A stretch of DNA of 64,000 bases, from positions 1 through 64,000 of the forward strand of contig DASYLJ010000167.1 of assembly GCA_036009625.1 (NCBI GenBank). The letters run 5' to 3'. The notes under the pieces were generated by a model. That model did not search any database. It had not been told where the DNA came from and saw only the letters and a list, made by a program, of their open reading frames with translations. Numbering within the stretch: position 1 is the first letter of the stretch; every line of letters begins with the position of its first letter. This document shows, piece after piece, positions 8,694 to 16,644 of the stretch. Both the position numbers and the translations under genes were made by a program. Source of the DNA: DASYLJ01 sp036009625. GTDB lineage: Bacteria > Desulfobacterota > Binatia > DP-6.

Positions 8694-11012
8694 TCAGGCG
8701 GGTGTCGCGGGGACCGGTGCGGTGTCGATGGTGATCGGCGTCGCGGTCAGGCGGTCGATGCAGGCGGCGAGATCGGCGGCCTTGAGCGGCTTCGAGACGT
8801 AGCCGTCCATGCCGGCATCGAGGCAGCGCTCGGCGTCGCCCTTCATGGCGTGGGCGGTGACGGCGATGATCGGCAGGTGCCCGCCGACCTCGCGCTCGCG
8901 GGCGCGGATCGCGGCGGTGGCTTCGAGGCCGTCCATCACCGGCATCTGGACGTCCATCAGGACGACGTCGAACGGCTCGCGCGCGATGGCGTCGACCGCC
9001 TCGGCGCCGTTCTCGACCGCGACGACGGTGTGTCCGAGCTTCTCGAGCACGCGCAGTCCGAGGAGCCGGTTCACAGGATTGTCCTCGGCCAGTAGGATGT
9101 GGCGGGACGCGCCGTGGACGACCGCGACACGCGGGGCCGCGGGGGCCTGACGCTCCGCCGGTGCGCCGCCGAGCACCTGCTGGATGGCGCGCAGCAGCTC
9201 CGCGCTCTTGACCGGCTTCGTCAGATAGCCGGCGACGCCGGCGGCGCGACAGCGCTCCACGTCGCCCGAGCGTCCCGCCGAGGTGAGGATGACGATGGGC
9301 ACGCCGCGCAGGCCGGGATCGGCGTGGATGTGCTCGGCGACCTCGATGCCGTCCATGTCGGGCATGTGGACGTCGAGGATGATCAGGCCGAACGGCAGAC
9401 CGGCATGATGGGCCGCGCGCAGCGCAGCCAGCCCGGCGGCGCCGCCGTCGACGGTCATCGGCCGTGCCAGCCAGCCGCGGCACATCGCTTCGAGGATGCG
9501 ACGGTTGGTGGCGTTGTCGTCGACGATCAGTACCGGCAGGCCGTCGAGGACCAGCGGCGGGCACGGCGGTGGCGGCGCGACGCAGTCCGTGTCGATACCG
9601 AGATGGCACGTGAAGTTGAACGTGCTGCCGCTGCCGACCGTGCTCTCCACCCAGATCCGGCCCTGCATCAGGTCGACGAGCTGCTGCGAGATGGTGAGGC
9701 CGAGGCCGGTACCGCCGTAGCGGCGCGTGGTCGATCCATCGGCCTGCGTGAACGACTCGAAGACGCGGGCTTGGCGCTCGGGCGGGATGCCGATGCCGGT
9801 GTCGCGCACGGCGAACTGCAGCTGCACCTCGTTCTCCGACGCCGACAGGAGTCGGACCGCGACGGTGACCTCGCCGTGCTCGGTGAACTTGATGGCGTTA
9901 CCGATCAGGTTGACCAGCACCTGCCGCAGTCGCACCGGATCGCCGACGATGCCGTCGGGCACGTCGCCGGCAACCTCGCCGGCGATCTCGAGGCCCTTGG
10001 CGTGTGCGCGCATCGCGAGCGTCTTCAGGGTGTCGCCGAGGTGGTTGCGGAGCGCGAACGGCACGCGCTCGAGGTCGAGCTTGCCGGCCTCGATCTTCGA
10101 GAAGTCGAGGATGTCGTTCAGGATCGCGAGCAGCGAGTCGGCCGAGGCGCGCGCCACCTCGAGGTACTCGCGCTGCTCGGCCGTCAGGTCGGTGTCGAGC
10201 GCGAGCTCCGTCATGCCGATGACGCCGTTCATCGGCGTCCGGATCTCGTGGCTCATGTTGGCGAGGAACTCGCTCTTCGCCTGGCTGGCCGCGGTCGCCG
10301 CCGTCACCGCCTCGTGCGCCTGGCGCGACAGGCGGTTGCCGTAGAGCGTCGCGACCAGGATCACGAGGATCACCAGCGCGCCCATCGCGTACTCGACCTT
10401 GCGCATGCCGCCGGCACGCTCGGCTTGTGCCGCCAGCCCCGCGTTCTGCGCCCGTAGGGCGACGGCACGGAGCTCGTCGAAGGCGGCGGTCACCTGGGCG
10501 AAGCGCTCGACCATGCTCGCCATGCGCTCGGCGGCACGGTCGGTGAGCCCGGAGCGGAAGTACGAGAAGATGTAGTGCGAGCCGTTGACCGTCTCGTCCA
10601 TCGCGGCGGAGATGCGTTGCAGGGCCTCCTGGATGGCTGGACGCGCGGCCTCGTCGATGGCGGTCGCTGCCTCCGTGCGTGCGCCGTCGAGTGCTTCCTC
10701 GAAGATCTCGAGCGCATCGCCGAGCTTCTCGATCGCGCCCTCGACCTCTTTGGACCGGAAGAGCTCGATGCTGGGCTCGTGCACCTTCCCAGCCAGCTCG
10801 GCGAGCTCGCCGTAGCGCAGGAGGCGGGCCGACCACTCCTGGTTGACGTGCACGGCATCGGCATAGTCGCGCACCAGCGTGCGGCTCAGGACGACGCTGG
10901 CGACGACGGCGAGCACACAGACGGAGGCCTGCAGGAGGTAGAGCCATACCCACTTGGGCCGGTGCCCGAGCGTAGCGCTGCCCCCAGAGTGCTGTGCCGC
11001 CATCCGACTCAC
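8694..11012 (-). CDS. Hybrid sensor histidine kinase with two receiver domains
   Basis: The protein has 772 residues. Membrane helices at about 24-45 and 208-230 flank a helical periplasmic sensor. HisKA with phospho-His in MSHEIRTPMNG lies near residue 255, followed by HATPase (NLIGNAIKFT, GTGLGLTI). Two receiver domains start at about 490 (Asp in LDVHMPDMDG) and 636 (Asp in MDVQMPVMDG). This is a BarA-like phosphorelay sensor without an HPt domain, so the phosphate must pass to a partner in trans; none is adjacent. The start is odd: GTG 11012 and ATG 11003 both lie too far from the AAGGAGG at about 11028-11034, which is well spaced from an in-frame ATC at 11024-11022. Confidence 0.93.
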   Translation of the reverse strand: MSRMAAQHSGGSATLGHRPKWVWLYLLQASVCVLAVVASVVLSRTLVRDYADAVHVNQEWSARLLRYGELAELAGKVHEPSIELFRSKEVEGAIEKLGDALEIFEEALDGARTEAATAIDEAARPAIQEALQRISAAMDETVNGSHYIFSYFRSGLTDRAAERMASMVERFAQVTAAFDELRAVALRAQNAGLAAQAERAGGMRKVEYAMGALVILVILVATLYGNRLSRQAHEAVTAATAASQAKSEFLANMSHEIRTPMNGVIGMTELALDTDLTAEQREYLEVARASADSLLAILNDILDFSKIEAGKLDLERVPFALRNHLGDTLKTLAMRAHAKGLEIAGEVAGDVPDGIVGDPVRLRQVLVNLIGNAIKFTEHGEVTVAVRLLSASENEVQLQFAVRDTGIGIPPERQARVFESFTQADGSTTRRYGGTGLGLTISQQLVDLMQGRIWVESTVGSGSTFNFTCHLGIDTDCVAPPPPCPPLVLDGLPVLIVDDNATNRRILEAMCRGWLARPMTVDGGAAGLAALRAAHHAGLPFGLIILDVHMPDMDGIEVAEHIHADPGLRGVPIVILTSAGRSGDVERCRAAGVAGYLTKPVKSAELLRAIQQVLGGAPAERQAPAAPRVAVVHGASRHILLAEDNPVNRLLGLRVLEKLGHTVVAVENGAEAVDAIAREPFDVVLMDVQMPVMDGLEATAAIRAREREVGGHLPIIAVTAHAMKGDAERCLDAGMDGYVSKPLKAADLAACIDRLTATPITIDTAPVPATPA

Positions 11013-11132
11013 ACTTCGGGTGATCGGCGCCCCTCCTTGAATGCAAAGGTGATTTCTTCTTGATGGTGGTGAGCTCCCGGCGGCCAGCCCGGCAGATATT
11101 TCCTGGTCCCAGACCAGTGGGTCGGAGGATCG

Positions 11133-11522
11133 TCACGCCCCTGGTCGATGGACCGGCAGACCGCTCGCCACCCAGGCACGGAATCCACCTTCCATGTCGG
11201 TCGCGTGCACGAGGCCCAGGTCCTGCAGCACGGCGGCGGCGAGGCTCGATGCGTAGCCCTCGGTGCAGACCAGGACGATGGGCTGCTCGTAGCCGGTGAC
11301 GGCGTCGATCCGGTACAGGCTCGACGGATCGAGACGCCACTCGAGGACGTTGCGGCCGATGGCGACTGCGCCCGGCATCTCGCCCTCGCGCTGGCGCTCC
11401 GACTGCGGTCGGAGGTCGACCAGGAGTCCACCACGCGACGCCACCGTCGCCGCAGCCTGCGGCGTGACGCGTGCGAGACGGGCACGCGCATCCGCCAGCA
11501 GCTCATCGACGGAGCGGCTCAT
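11133..11522 (-). CDS. Rhodanese-domain sulfurtransferase
   Basis: The protein is a 129-residue single-domain rhodanese. It has the CH2A-like block GGLLVDLRPQSERQREGEMPGA, the active-site loop beginning at the Cys of VLVCTEGYASS, and the closing ATDMEGGFRAWVASGLPV. Rhodaneses move sulfane sulfur between donors and thiol acceptors. Its ATG overlaps the TGA of cysteine dioxygenase (bases 11519-11522), so the two are translationally coupled. Together they should handle cysteine breakdown and the reactive sulfur it yields. Expression presumably depends on the attenuator upstream of the dioxygenase. Confidence 0.92.
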   Translation of the reverse strand: MSRSVDELLADARARLARVTPQAAATVASRGGLLVDLRPQSERQREGEMPGAVAIGRNVLEWRLDPSSLYRIDAVTGYEQPIVLVCTEGYASSLAAAVLQDLGLVHATDMEGGFRAWVASGLPVHRPGA

Positions 11523-12034
11523 GACGCCACCGTCGCCGGACGCTCGGGGCCGCGGGCCGGCTCCGTGCGCAACGGACTGAGGAAGGTCTGCGCACGGTGG
11601 TCGTAGAACGTCATCGTCGACAGCGGTGGCGCGTAGACGTGGATGCTGGTCGCCGGTCGCTCGGCGTCGTTGTGCACGTCGTGGACGTGGCCGGGCGTCA
11701 GCGTGTGCATCGTGCCCGTGGTCCATCGTCGCCGGCGCAGCGCCGGCCGCGCATGCAGGTCGGTGTAATGCTCGACCAGCTCGCCGTCCAATGCCAGGAC
11801 GACCGCGGCCGAGTCGCCGTGGTCGTGCAGCTCGATGCCGCGGGTCGCGGGCCAGGTGAGCAACCAGGCCTCCAGATCCGCGGTGCGGTAGAGCTGGACG
11901 AACCAGCGTTCGTGGGGGTCGTAGCGTGCGATGTGACGCCAGCGCTCGACGCGTCCAGCGATGGCGCGCGCCATCACCTGTAGGTCGACGATGCCGAGTC
12001 GTCGATCGTCGGGAAGATCGGGAATGTGGAGCAT
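11519..12034 (-). CDS. Cysteine dioxygenase (type I, cupin)
   Basis: This 171-residue cupin enzyme should oxidise L-cysteine to cysteine sulfinate with non-haem Fe(II). The metal ligands are visible in IELHDHGDSAAVV (two His) and GHVHDVHN (third His). RWFVQLYRTADLEAWLLTW and the closing SIHVYAPPLSTMTFYD are typical of bacterial CDO; the close relative 3-mercaptopropionate dioxygenase cannot be excluded. ATG 12034 has ACGAGGGA upstream. Translation ends inside the start of the coupled rhodanese gene. A long structured leader with its own promoter precedes it. Confidence 0.92.
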   Translation of the reverse strand: MLHIPDLPDDRRLGIVDLQVMARAIAGRVERWRHIARYDPHERWFVQLYRTADLEAWLLTWPATRGIELHDHGDSAAVVLALDGELVEHYTDLHARPALRRRRWTTGTMHTLTPGHVHDVHNDAERPATSIHVYAPPLSTMTFYDHRAQTFLSPLRTEPARGPERPATVAS

Positions 12035-12079
12035 GGAATCCCTCGTGAGGTCGGTTCGGCGAGGGGTGCGCAGCGCCAG

Positions 12080-12114
12080 AAACGACGAAGCCCACCAACC
12101 TCGCGGTGGTGGGC
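12080..12114 (-). terminator. Attenuator terminator hairpin of the CDO leader
   Basis: Reading leftward, bases 12114-12090 form GCCCACCA paired to TGGTGGGC. The stem is extended by C-C/G-G across one bulged T and closed by a GCGA (GNRA-type) loop. TTCGTCGTTT at 12089-12080 follows as a moderate U-rich tail. It lies 46 bases before the CDO start codon. The 5' strand, 12114-12101, is also the partner of the antiterminator segment, so the stem cannot form at the same time as the antiterminator. Confidence 0.75.
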
Positions 12115-12177
12115 CGTGTGCGCGGAGCCGCTGCGATCTCAGTCGATCGCGGGCGGGCGACAGCCCATCCACCGCGA
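12101..12177 (-). promoter_or_regulatory. Antiterminator pairing of the CDO leader
   Basis: TCGCGGTGG-A-TGGGC (12177-12163) pairs with GCCCACCACCGCGA (12114-12101): 14 base pairs broken only by one bulged A. The first strand overlaps the 5' arm and inner stem of hairpin 1; the second is the 5' arm of the terminator. The three pairings are therefore mutually exclusive, the usual signature of transcription attenuation. Confidence 0.72.
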
Positions 12178-12213
12178 TCGGCAACACACGACGCTGCGCA
12201 GCTCGAGAAGCAC
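12139..12213 (-). CDS. Cys-rich leader peptide of the CDO operon (predicted leaderless)
   Basis: This 24-codon ORF runs from GTG 12213 to TGA 12141-12139. It contains adjacent Cys codons TGT-TGC (codons 10-11, bases 12186-12181) within V-V-C-C-R, and a third Cys at codon 18. There is no Shine-Dalgarno. However, the -10 box upstream places transcription start on the G of the GTG, so the message should be leaderless. Its Cys pair lies directly before hairpin 1, and its stop codon lies directly after the 3' arm, as expected for a ribosome position sensor. Too short for homology; the call rests on its position and Cys content. Confidence 0.7.
   Translation of the reverse strand: MLLELRSVVCCRSRWMGCRPPAID
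12144..12180 (-). promoter_or_regulatory. Leader hairpin 1 (anti-antiterminator)
   Basis: CGATCGCGG (12180-12172) is perfectly complementary to CCGCGATCG (12152-12144). An inner GGGC/GCCC stem (12166-12163 with 12158-12155) sits inside. The hairpin begins at the base right after the second of two adjacent Cys codons of the leader peptide, and its 3' arm is next to the leader stop codon. It buries the antiterminator segment 12177-12163. Confidence 0.75.
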
Positions 12214-12219
12214 GCGGCG

Positions 12220-12248
12220 ACCGTAAGAGAGGAGCGGCCGTCTGTCAA
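12220..12248 (-). promoter_or_regulatory. Sigma-70-type promoter of the CDO leader
   Basis: Reading leftward, a perfect -35 TTGACA (12248-12243), a 17-base spacer and -10 TACGGT (12225-12220) are present. With the last -10 base at -7, position +1 is the G at 12213, the first base of the leader GTG. Confidence 0.75.
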
Positions 12249-12302
12249 TGCAAAAATCCGGCGCGACAGGACGATCGGGGCCGACGCCCCCGCACGCGCC
12301 AT

Positions 12303-12317
12303 GTCACGTGGTGTGAC
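12303..12317. promoter_or_regulatory. Inverted repeat GTCAC-N5-GTGAC, possible operator
   Basis: GTCAC and GTGAC are separated by GTGGT in the region between the divergent CDO operon and the FecR-like gene, about 70 bases before the latter's start. It could be a regulator site for either gene. No protein can be assigned. Confidence 0.35.
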
Positions 12318-12352
12318 GTAACCCTGGTCGCGCCCGCCTGTTGCGACGGAAG

Positions 12353-12370
12353 CCGCACCCTTCGGTGCGG
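12353..12370 (+). other. 5'-UTR hairpin before the FecR-like gene
   Basis: CCGCACC-CTTC-GGTGCGG forms a 7-bp stem that ends two bases before the GGAGGG ribosome site of the next gene. It may insulate or modulate ribosome access, or be an RNA-stability element. Confidence 0.45.
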
Positions 12371-12386
12371 ATGGAGGGTGTACTCG

Positions 12387-14594
12387 ATGCTCCGGATCCG
12401 GTTGCTCCCAGCACTCCTGCTGTTCATGACGACCTTCGGTGGCCCAGGGATCGCCGCCGCTCAGGAAGAGCGCGCCGAAGGACCGACGCCGCCCCGCCTC
12501 GCCACCATGGACGGCGACGTGTCGTTCTGGCGGCCGGGCGCGGACGACTGGGCCCCGGCTCAGGTGAACACCGCGCTCGCCGCGGGCGACCGTCTCTACA
12601 CCGGGTCCGGCGGCGCGGTTGGACTCGAGCTCGCACAGCGCGCGTGGGTGCGGGTCGATGCCGATACCGAGATCAGCCTCGCGTCGCTCGAGACGGGCTA
12701 CCTGCAGCTGGAGCTGACGTCGGGCCGTGCGGCGCTCGATCTCCAGCGCCTGCCGGCGGGCCAGCGCGTCGAGGTCGACACCCCGAACGGGGCGTTCATG
12801 ATCGATCGCGCCGGCTACTACCGCGTCGACGTTGCCGACGACACCACGTTCACGGTGCGACGCGGCGGCGAGGCCACCGTCGTCCCCGCCGGCGGCGACG
12901 ATACTGCGGTGCGTGACGGCGAGCAGGTCGTCCTCACCGGGACGGATACGGCCACGCTTGCCAGCCGTCGCGCGCCGTCACCCGATGGCTTCGACCAGGT
13001 GAACGAGCAGCGCGTCGCGGCGCGCCCCGCGCAGGCGCGCAGCGCGCAGTACGTGGCGCCCGACGTCGCCGGTGCCGCCGAGCTCGACGATCACGGCGAC
13101 TGGCGGGCGACCGCCGACTACGGCCAGGTGTGGGTGCCGCGTGATACCGGCCCCGACTGGGCGCCCTACACGACCGGTCGCTGGGTCTACGATCCGTACT
13201 ATGCCTGGACGTGGGTCGACGACGCGCCATGGGGCTGGGCGCCGTACCACTACGGTCGCTGGGTCTATGCCGACTCCTACTGGGGTTGGGCGCCCGGACC
13301 GATCATCGCGCAGCCGATCTACGCGCCCGCACTGGTCGGATTCCTGGACGCCCCCGGGGTGAGCCTCTCGTTCAACGTCGGCGTCCCATTCGTCAGCTGG
13401 GTCGCGCTCGGGTGGGGTGAGCCCTGTCTGCCGTGGTGGGGGCCGCGTGGATTCCGCTCGCGGCCGTGGTGGGGCGGCTGGCACGGCCCGCGCTACGTCA
13501 ACAATCACCACATCGACAACCGTCGCATCGTCAACGGTCGCGACATCGGCCGCTACCGGAACTTCGATGCACGCAACGGCGTCGTCGGCGCCCGTCGCGA
13601 CCAGTTCGGCCGGGGTCGGAACAACGTTCGCCTGACTCGCAACGACATCGACCATCTGCAGCCGATCCGTGGCACGCTCGGCCTGAAACCGACGTCGGCG
13701 AGCCTGGTGGCGCGCGAAGGCCGCGGGCAGCGCTCGCCGGATCGCGTGCGCAACCGCGGTGTCGTGGCCACGCGTGCGCCGCAGGATCCATCGCGTCGCC
13801 TCGAACGCGCCGGGCTGGCAGCGCCGAAGGAGCGCGGACCGCAGGCACGCATCGTGCCGCCGGGGACCCTCACGGCGCAGCGGGACCGTGCGGGAAACCA
13901 GGGCGCGCGCAACGACGGTCGCAATCGCCAGCAGCGTCTCGGCGGTGCACCGCCACCCCCGCGCGCTGCCCGGCGCGAGCAGGCCGACCTGTTCGGACGG
14001 CCGCGTGGGCAGAGCGACGACCCGGCGGTGCAGACGCGCCGGGACGTGCCGCAGCGCGAACATCGCGCGAACGGCATCTTGGATACGCGCCGTGCGAGCC
14101 GCGGGACGGAGCCACGGGGCGACGCCCAGGTGCCGCCGCGGATCGATCGCACGCCGCCGCAGCGCACCGCGCCACGACGGCAGGCGTCGCAGCCGCCGCA
14201 GCAACGCGTCGAACGACAGCAACCGCAGCAGCAGCGCGCGGAGCGGTGGCAGCCGCCGCAGCAGCGCGCGGAGCGCCGCCAGACACCGCCACCGCGCGTC
14301 GAGCGACAGCAGCGTGCACCCGAGGGCTACGCGCCGCGGCGGGCCGACGGGACGTACCGCGCGCCCCAGCAACGCGCCGAGCGGTCGTACGCGCCGCCGC
14401 AACAGCGAGCCGATCGCGCCTACTCATCGGGAGGCGCCCAGGTCCGACGCGGGGGTGCCGAGCCGCCGCGTGCATCGGCGATGCGTCCGGAGATGCGCTG
14501 TCAGCCGCTGGGGGGTGGTGGCCGCGGCGGCAACGGAGGCGGCGACGGCGCGCGGCGCGGACAGCGCGACGGCGGTCGCCAGCGCGAAGGGTAG
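12387..14594 (+). CDS. FecR-domain/DUF6600-like secreted protein with Arg/Gln/Pro-rich tail
   Basis: The protein has 735 residues. A signal peptide (to about residue 26, ending AAAQ) is followed by a FecR-like beta domain (LATMDGDVSFWRPG, AALAAGDRLYTGSGGAVGLEL, VEVDTPNGAFMIDRAGYYRV; about 35-180). Next comes a Trp/Tyr-rich module (WAPYTTGRWVYDPYYAWTWV, WGWAPYHYGRWVY; about 245-310) as in DUF6600 proteins. The last 300 residues are low-complexity, rich in Arg, Gln and Pro. It has no TonB-signalling sigma/anti-sigma neighbour, so an envelope structural role is likelier than FecR signalling. ATG 12387 has GGAGGG at about 12373. Confidence 0.85.
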   Translation: MLRIRLLPALLLFMTTFGGPGIAAAQEERAEGPTPPRLATMDGDVSFWRPGADDWAPAQVNTALAAGDRLYTGSGGAVGLELAQRAWVRVDADTEISLASLETGYLQLELTSGRAALDLQRLPAGQRVEVDTPNGAFMIDRAGYYRVDVADDTTFTVRRGGEATVVPAGGDDTAVRDGEQVVLTGTDTATLASRRAPSPDGFDQVNEQRVAARPAQARSAQYVAPDVAGAAELDDHGDWRATADYGQVWVPRDTGPDWAPYTTGRWVYDPYYAWTWVDDAPWGWAPYHYGRWVYADSYWGWAPGPIIAQPIYAPALVGFLDAPGVSLSFNVGVPFVSWVALGWGEPCLPWWGPRGFRSRPWWGGWHGPRYVNNHHIDNRRIVNGRDIGRYRNFDARNGVVGARRDQFGRGRNNVRLTRNDIDHLQPIRGTLGLKPTSASLVAREGRGQRSPDRVRNRGVVATRAPQDPSRRLERAGLAAPKERGPQARIVPPGTLTAQRDRAGNQGARNDGRNRQQRLGGAPPPPRAARREQADLFGRPRGQSDDPAVQTRRDVPQREHRANGILDTRRASRGTEPRGDAQVPPRIDRTPPQRTAPRRQASQPPQQRVERQQPQQQRAERWQPPQQRAERRQTPPPRVERQQRAPEGYAPRRADGTYRAPQQRAERSYAPPQQRADRAYSSGGAQVRRGGAEPPRASAMRPEMRCQPLGGGGRGGNGGGDGARRGQRDGGRQREG
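14194..14412 (+). repeat. Imperfect PPQQR-x-ER coding repeats
   Basis: The tail of the FecR-like protein repeats units such as P-P-Q-Q-R-V-E-R, Q-Q-Q-R-A-E-R-W and P-P-Q-Q-R-A-E-R, encoded by near-identical cagccgccgcagca stretches. Slippage or recombination could change the copy number. Confidence 0.7.
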
Positions 14595-14614
14595 GGCGAT
14601 GCCGGCCGCGTCGC

Positions 14615-15433
14615 TCAGGGCTCGCGACGCGGCCGGTGATTCGGAATCAGCCCGCCCGTGATGCCGCTCATGAGCTCGATCGCCTGCCGTCGCGTCATCC
14701 GTGAGAGCATCTCCGCACCCATGCGGTTCATCTCTCCGGGGACGACGTGTGGCTCGACGCCGAGGGTGGCCAGCGCCTCACGCACGACGTCGGCGGGATC
14801 CATCACCGGGAGGTCGGTACCGCCGCCGTCGCTCGGCTGCGACGACAGCCAACCGGGCGTGCGGGTCGAGCCGGGTTGCACCGACAGGACGTCGACGCCG
14901 TGCGGCTGCAGCTCGACCCAGAGCGCGTCTGCCAGGACCAGGTCGAACGCCTTGGTGGCGGCATAGGCGGAGAGCTGCGCCGAGCCGAAGTTGGCGGAGA
15001 GCGAGGACATGAGCACGATGCCGCCGCGCCCACGCGCCACCATGGCCGGCGCGAGGGCGCGGGCGAGCATCAGCGGTGCGCGGCAGTTGACGTCGAGGAT
15101 GGCCTGCAGGTGCGCGGGCGGCAGCTCGAGAAACGGCGCCACCGTGCCGAGGGCGGCGTTGTAGATGAGCAGTCCGATCTCGCGCCGTTCGAGGGCAAGC
15201 GTCTCGACGAGGTCGCCGCGCGCCAGATCGATCGTGATCGGATCGACGGTGACGCCGTGCTCAGCGGCGATCGCCGAAGCCGTCTCGCGTAGGACGTCGC
15301 CGTCGCGGTCGAGTAGGACGAGGTCGATGCCGAAAGCGGCAACCTGTCTGGCGTACTCTGCCCCAAGACCGACGGCCGCACCCGCTATCAGCGCACAGGG
15401 ACCGTACTTCGAACGGAACGACGCATCCGACAT
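14615..15433 (-). CDS. Short-chain dehydrogenase/reductase
   Basis: This 272-residue SDR has GAAVGLGAEYARQ as the cofactor loop, LLDRDGD at the end of beta-2, IYNAALG in place of NNAG, SSLSANFG with the catalytic Ser, and YAATK as the Tyr-Lys pair. The C-terminal extension (PHVVPGEMNRMGAEMLSRMTRRQAIELMSG) resembles SDRs annotated as hydroxysteroid/ketoacyl reductases. It starts at ATG 15433; the open frame further upstream has no homology and would invade the divergent promoter region. The substrate is not known. Confidence 0.9.
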   Translation of the reverse strand: MSDASFRSKYGPCALIAGAAVGLGAEYARQVAAFGIDLVLLDRDGDVLRETASAIAAEHGVTVDPITIDLARGDLVETLALERREIGLLIYNAALGTVAPFLELPPAHLQAILDVNCRAPLMLARALAPAMVARGRGGIVLMSSLSANFGSAQLSAYAATKAFDLVLADALWVELQPHGVDVLSVQPGSTRTPGWLSSQPSDGGGTDLPVMDPADVVREALATLGVEPHVVPGEMNRMGAEMLSRMTRRQAIELMSGITGGLIPNHRPRREP

Positions 15434-15539
15434 GGGGTGCGAACCTATCCGAACAACCGCATGGGCCTCCAGCGAAAACAAAAGTTCATGTTTGAACCCG
15501 AATGGGGATGGCGGCAAAATTCGCCTACGCTATAGGTAA

Positions 15540-15563
15540 GGATTACCGGCTTGCCGGAAATCC
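15540..15563 (+). other. 5'-UTR inverted repeat
   Basis: GGATT-A-CCGGC-TT-GCCGG-A-AATCC forms an almost perfect stem just upstream of the ribosome site (GGAGGTG, about 15573) of the next gene. It may be an operator or RNA hairpin. The 153-base divergent region is comparatively A+T-rich (AAAACAAAAG, CGCTATAGG) and should hold both promoters. Confidence 0.5.
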
Positions 15564-15586
15564 AACCCCACGATGGAGGTGTCTGA

Positions 15587-16507
15587 GTGAGGTATGCGCT
15601 TGCCGTCGCCATGATGGCGACACTGCCCCTGATCGGTTTCGCTGCACCGGTTCCGCCCCCTGCGACCCCTGGAGCGTTCATCGACGTCGACAACAACGGC
15701 GTCTGGACCTCGGGTGACCTCCCCCTCGCCAACTTCACCGGCACGGGATCGGTCGGCTTCAATGCCTTCGCGACGCAGCCCGGATGGAAGCCCGTCACGC
15801 GACCCGTAGGCCTGGTGGTGCTCACCCCGCTGACGCTCAACGCCGACTTCGTGCAGCAGTTCATCGTCAGCGGCGACATTCGCATCATGGCAGACGTCAA
15901 GGTCTCGCAGGCCGACACGTTCGTCAGCTTCTCCACGATCGGTGGCAACATCACGATCGGTCCGAAGGTGTCCGTGTCGGGTAACGGCGACATGGACTTC
16001 CAGACGTTCAACGGCGGCGACATCAGCGTCGGGGACGGGGCGAGCTTCACCACCCGCGGCGAGTTCAACACCGTGAGCCTCGACGCTGACGGCGTCATGA
16101 CCCTCGGTTCCAAGCTGGCGTTCCAGCTGGCCGGCACCGGCTACAACGCCATCAACATCCATGCCCACGATGCGATCACGATCGGGCCGGGCATGACGAC
16201 GCGCATCCCGAACCACGGCTACTTCGATCTGCTCTGCAACTGCGACGTCACGCTGCCGAAGGCGAACTTTCGATCGGGCTACATCCGCATCGAGGGCTAC
16301 TCGTCGGCGCGGCATCCCGAGGCCAAGCACGTGCGCGTGACCGACTCGACCCTCACCCAGACGTACAAGAACGGCGACTTCCGGATCATCGCGGGCGCCG
16401 ACGTGCGGACGTCCCGATACGCGCCCGACGGGTTGATCCTCGAGAAGACGAAGATCTCCACGAAGAGCCTGCAGCCGCTGTACCTGCCCGACCCCATCGT
16501 CCGCTGA
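15587..16507 (+). CDS. Secreted beta-rich hypothetical protein
   Basis: This 306-residue protein has a signal peptide (about residues 1-19, MMATLPLIGFAAPVPP). The body is a repeating beta pattern (IVSGDIRIMADVKV, STIGGNITIGPKVSV, TFNGGDISVGDGASF, VSLDADGVMTLGSKLAF), consistent with a right-handed beta-helix similar to polymer-adhesion or haemagglutinin-like proteins. The C-terminus is basic. The GTG start is supported by GGAGGTG eight bases upstream. It is exported; function unknown. A strong hairpin follows its stop. Confidence 0.8.
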   Translation: MRYALAVAMMATLPLIGFAAPVPPPATPGAFIDVDNNGVWTSGDLPLANFTGTGSVGFNAFATQPGWKPVTRPVGLVVLTPLTLNADFVQQFIVSGDIRIMADVKVSQADTFVSFSTIGGNITIGPKVSVSGNGDMDFQTFNGGDISVGDGASFTTRGEFNTVSLDADGVMTLGSKLAFQLAGTGYNAINIHAHDAITIGPGMTTRIPNHGYFDLLCNCDVTLPKANFRSGYIRIEGYSSARHPEAKHVRVTDSTLTQTYKNGDFRIIAGADVRTSRYAPDGLILEKTKISTKSLQPLYLPDPIVR

Positions 16508-16520
16508 CGCATCGTCGCGG

Positions 16521-16543
16521 GTGGGGGCCCTGGCGGCCCCCAC
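16521..16543 (+). terminator. Terminator-like hairpin
   Basis: GTGGGGGCC-CTGGC-GGCCCCCAC is a perfect 9-bp stem 14 bases after the stop of the secreted protein gene. It has no clear U-tract, so it may be an RNA 3'-end stabiliser rather than an intrinsic terminator. Confidence 0.6.
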
Positions 16544-16644
16544 TTCGCGGCTTTCCCCCCAGGAAGCAAGGGAGATGACGCACTAGCTCTCCCTTGACGT
16601 GTACGGGCTCGCCGTCGGATGGTACGCGCGACGGTGTTCCCTGC

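Noticed and set aside
12080..12248. SAM, SAH or other known riboswitch in the CDO leader
   Set aside because: I saw none of the conserved cores I know for these classes. The Cys codons and the three exclusive pairings explain the structure better as a translated attenuator.
13433..14704. Long Arg/Ala-rich frames in the tail of the FecR-like gene
   Set aside because: They are shadows of low-complexity coding DNA. The main frame continues the signal-peptide protein to its stop.
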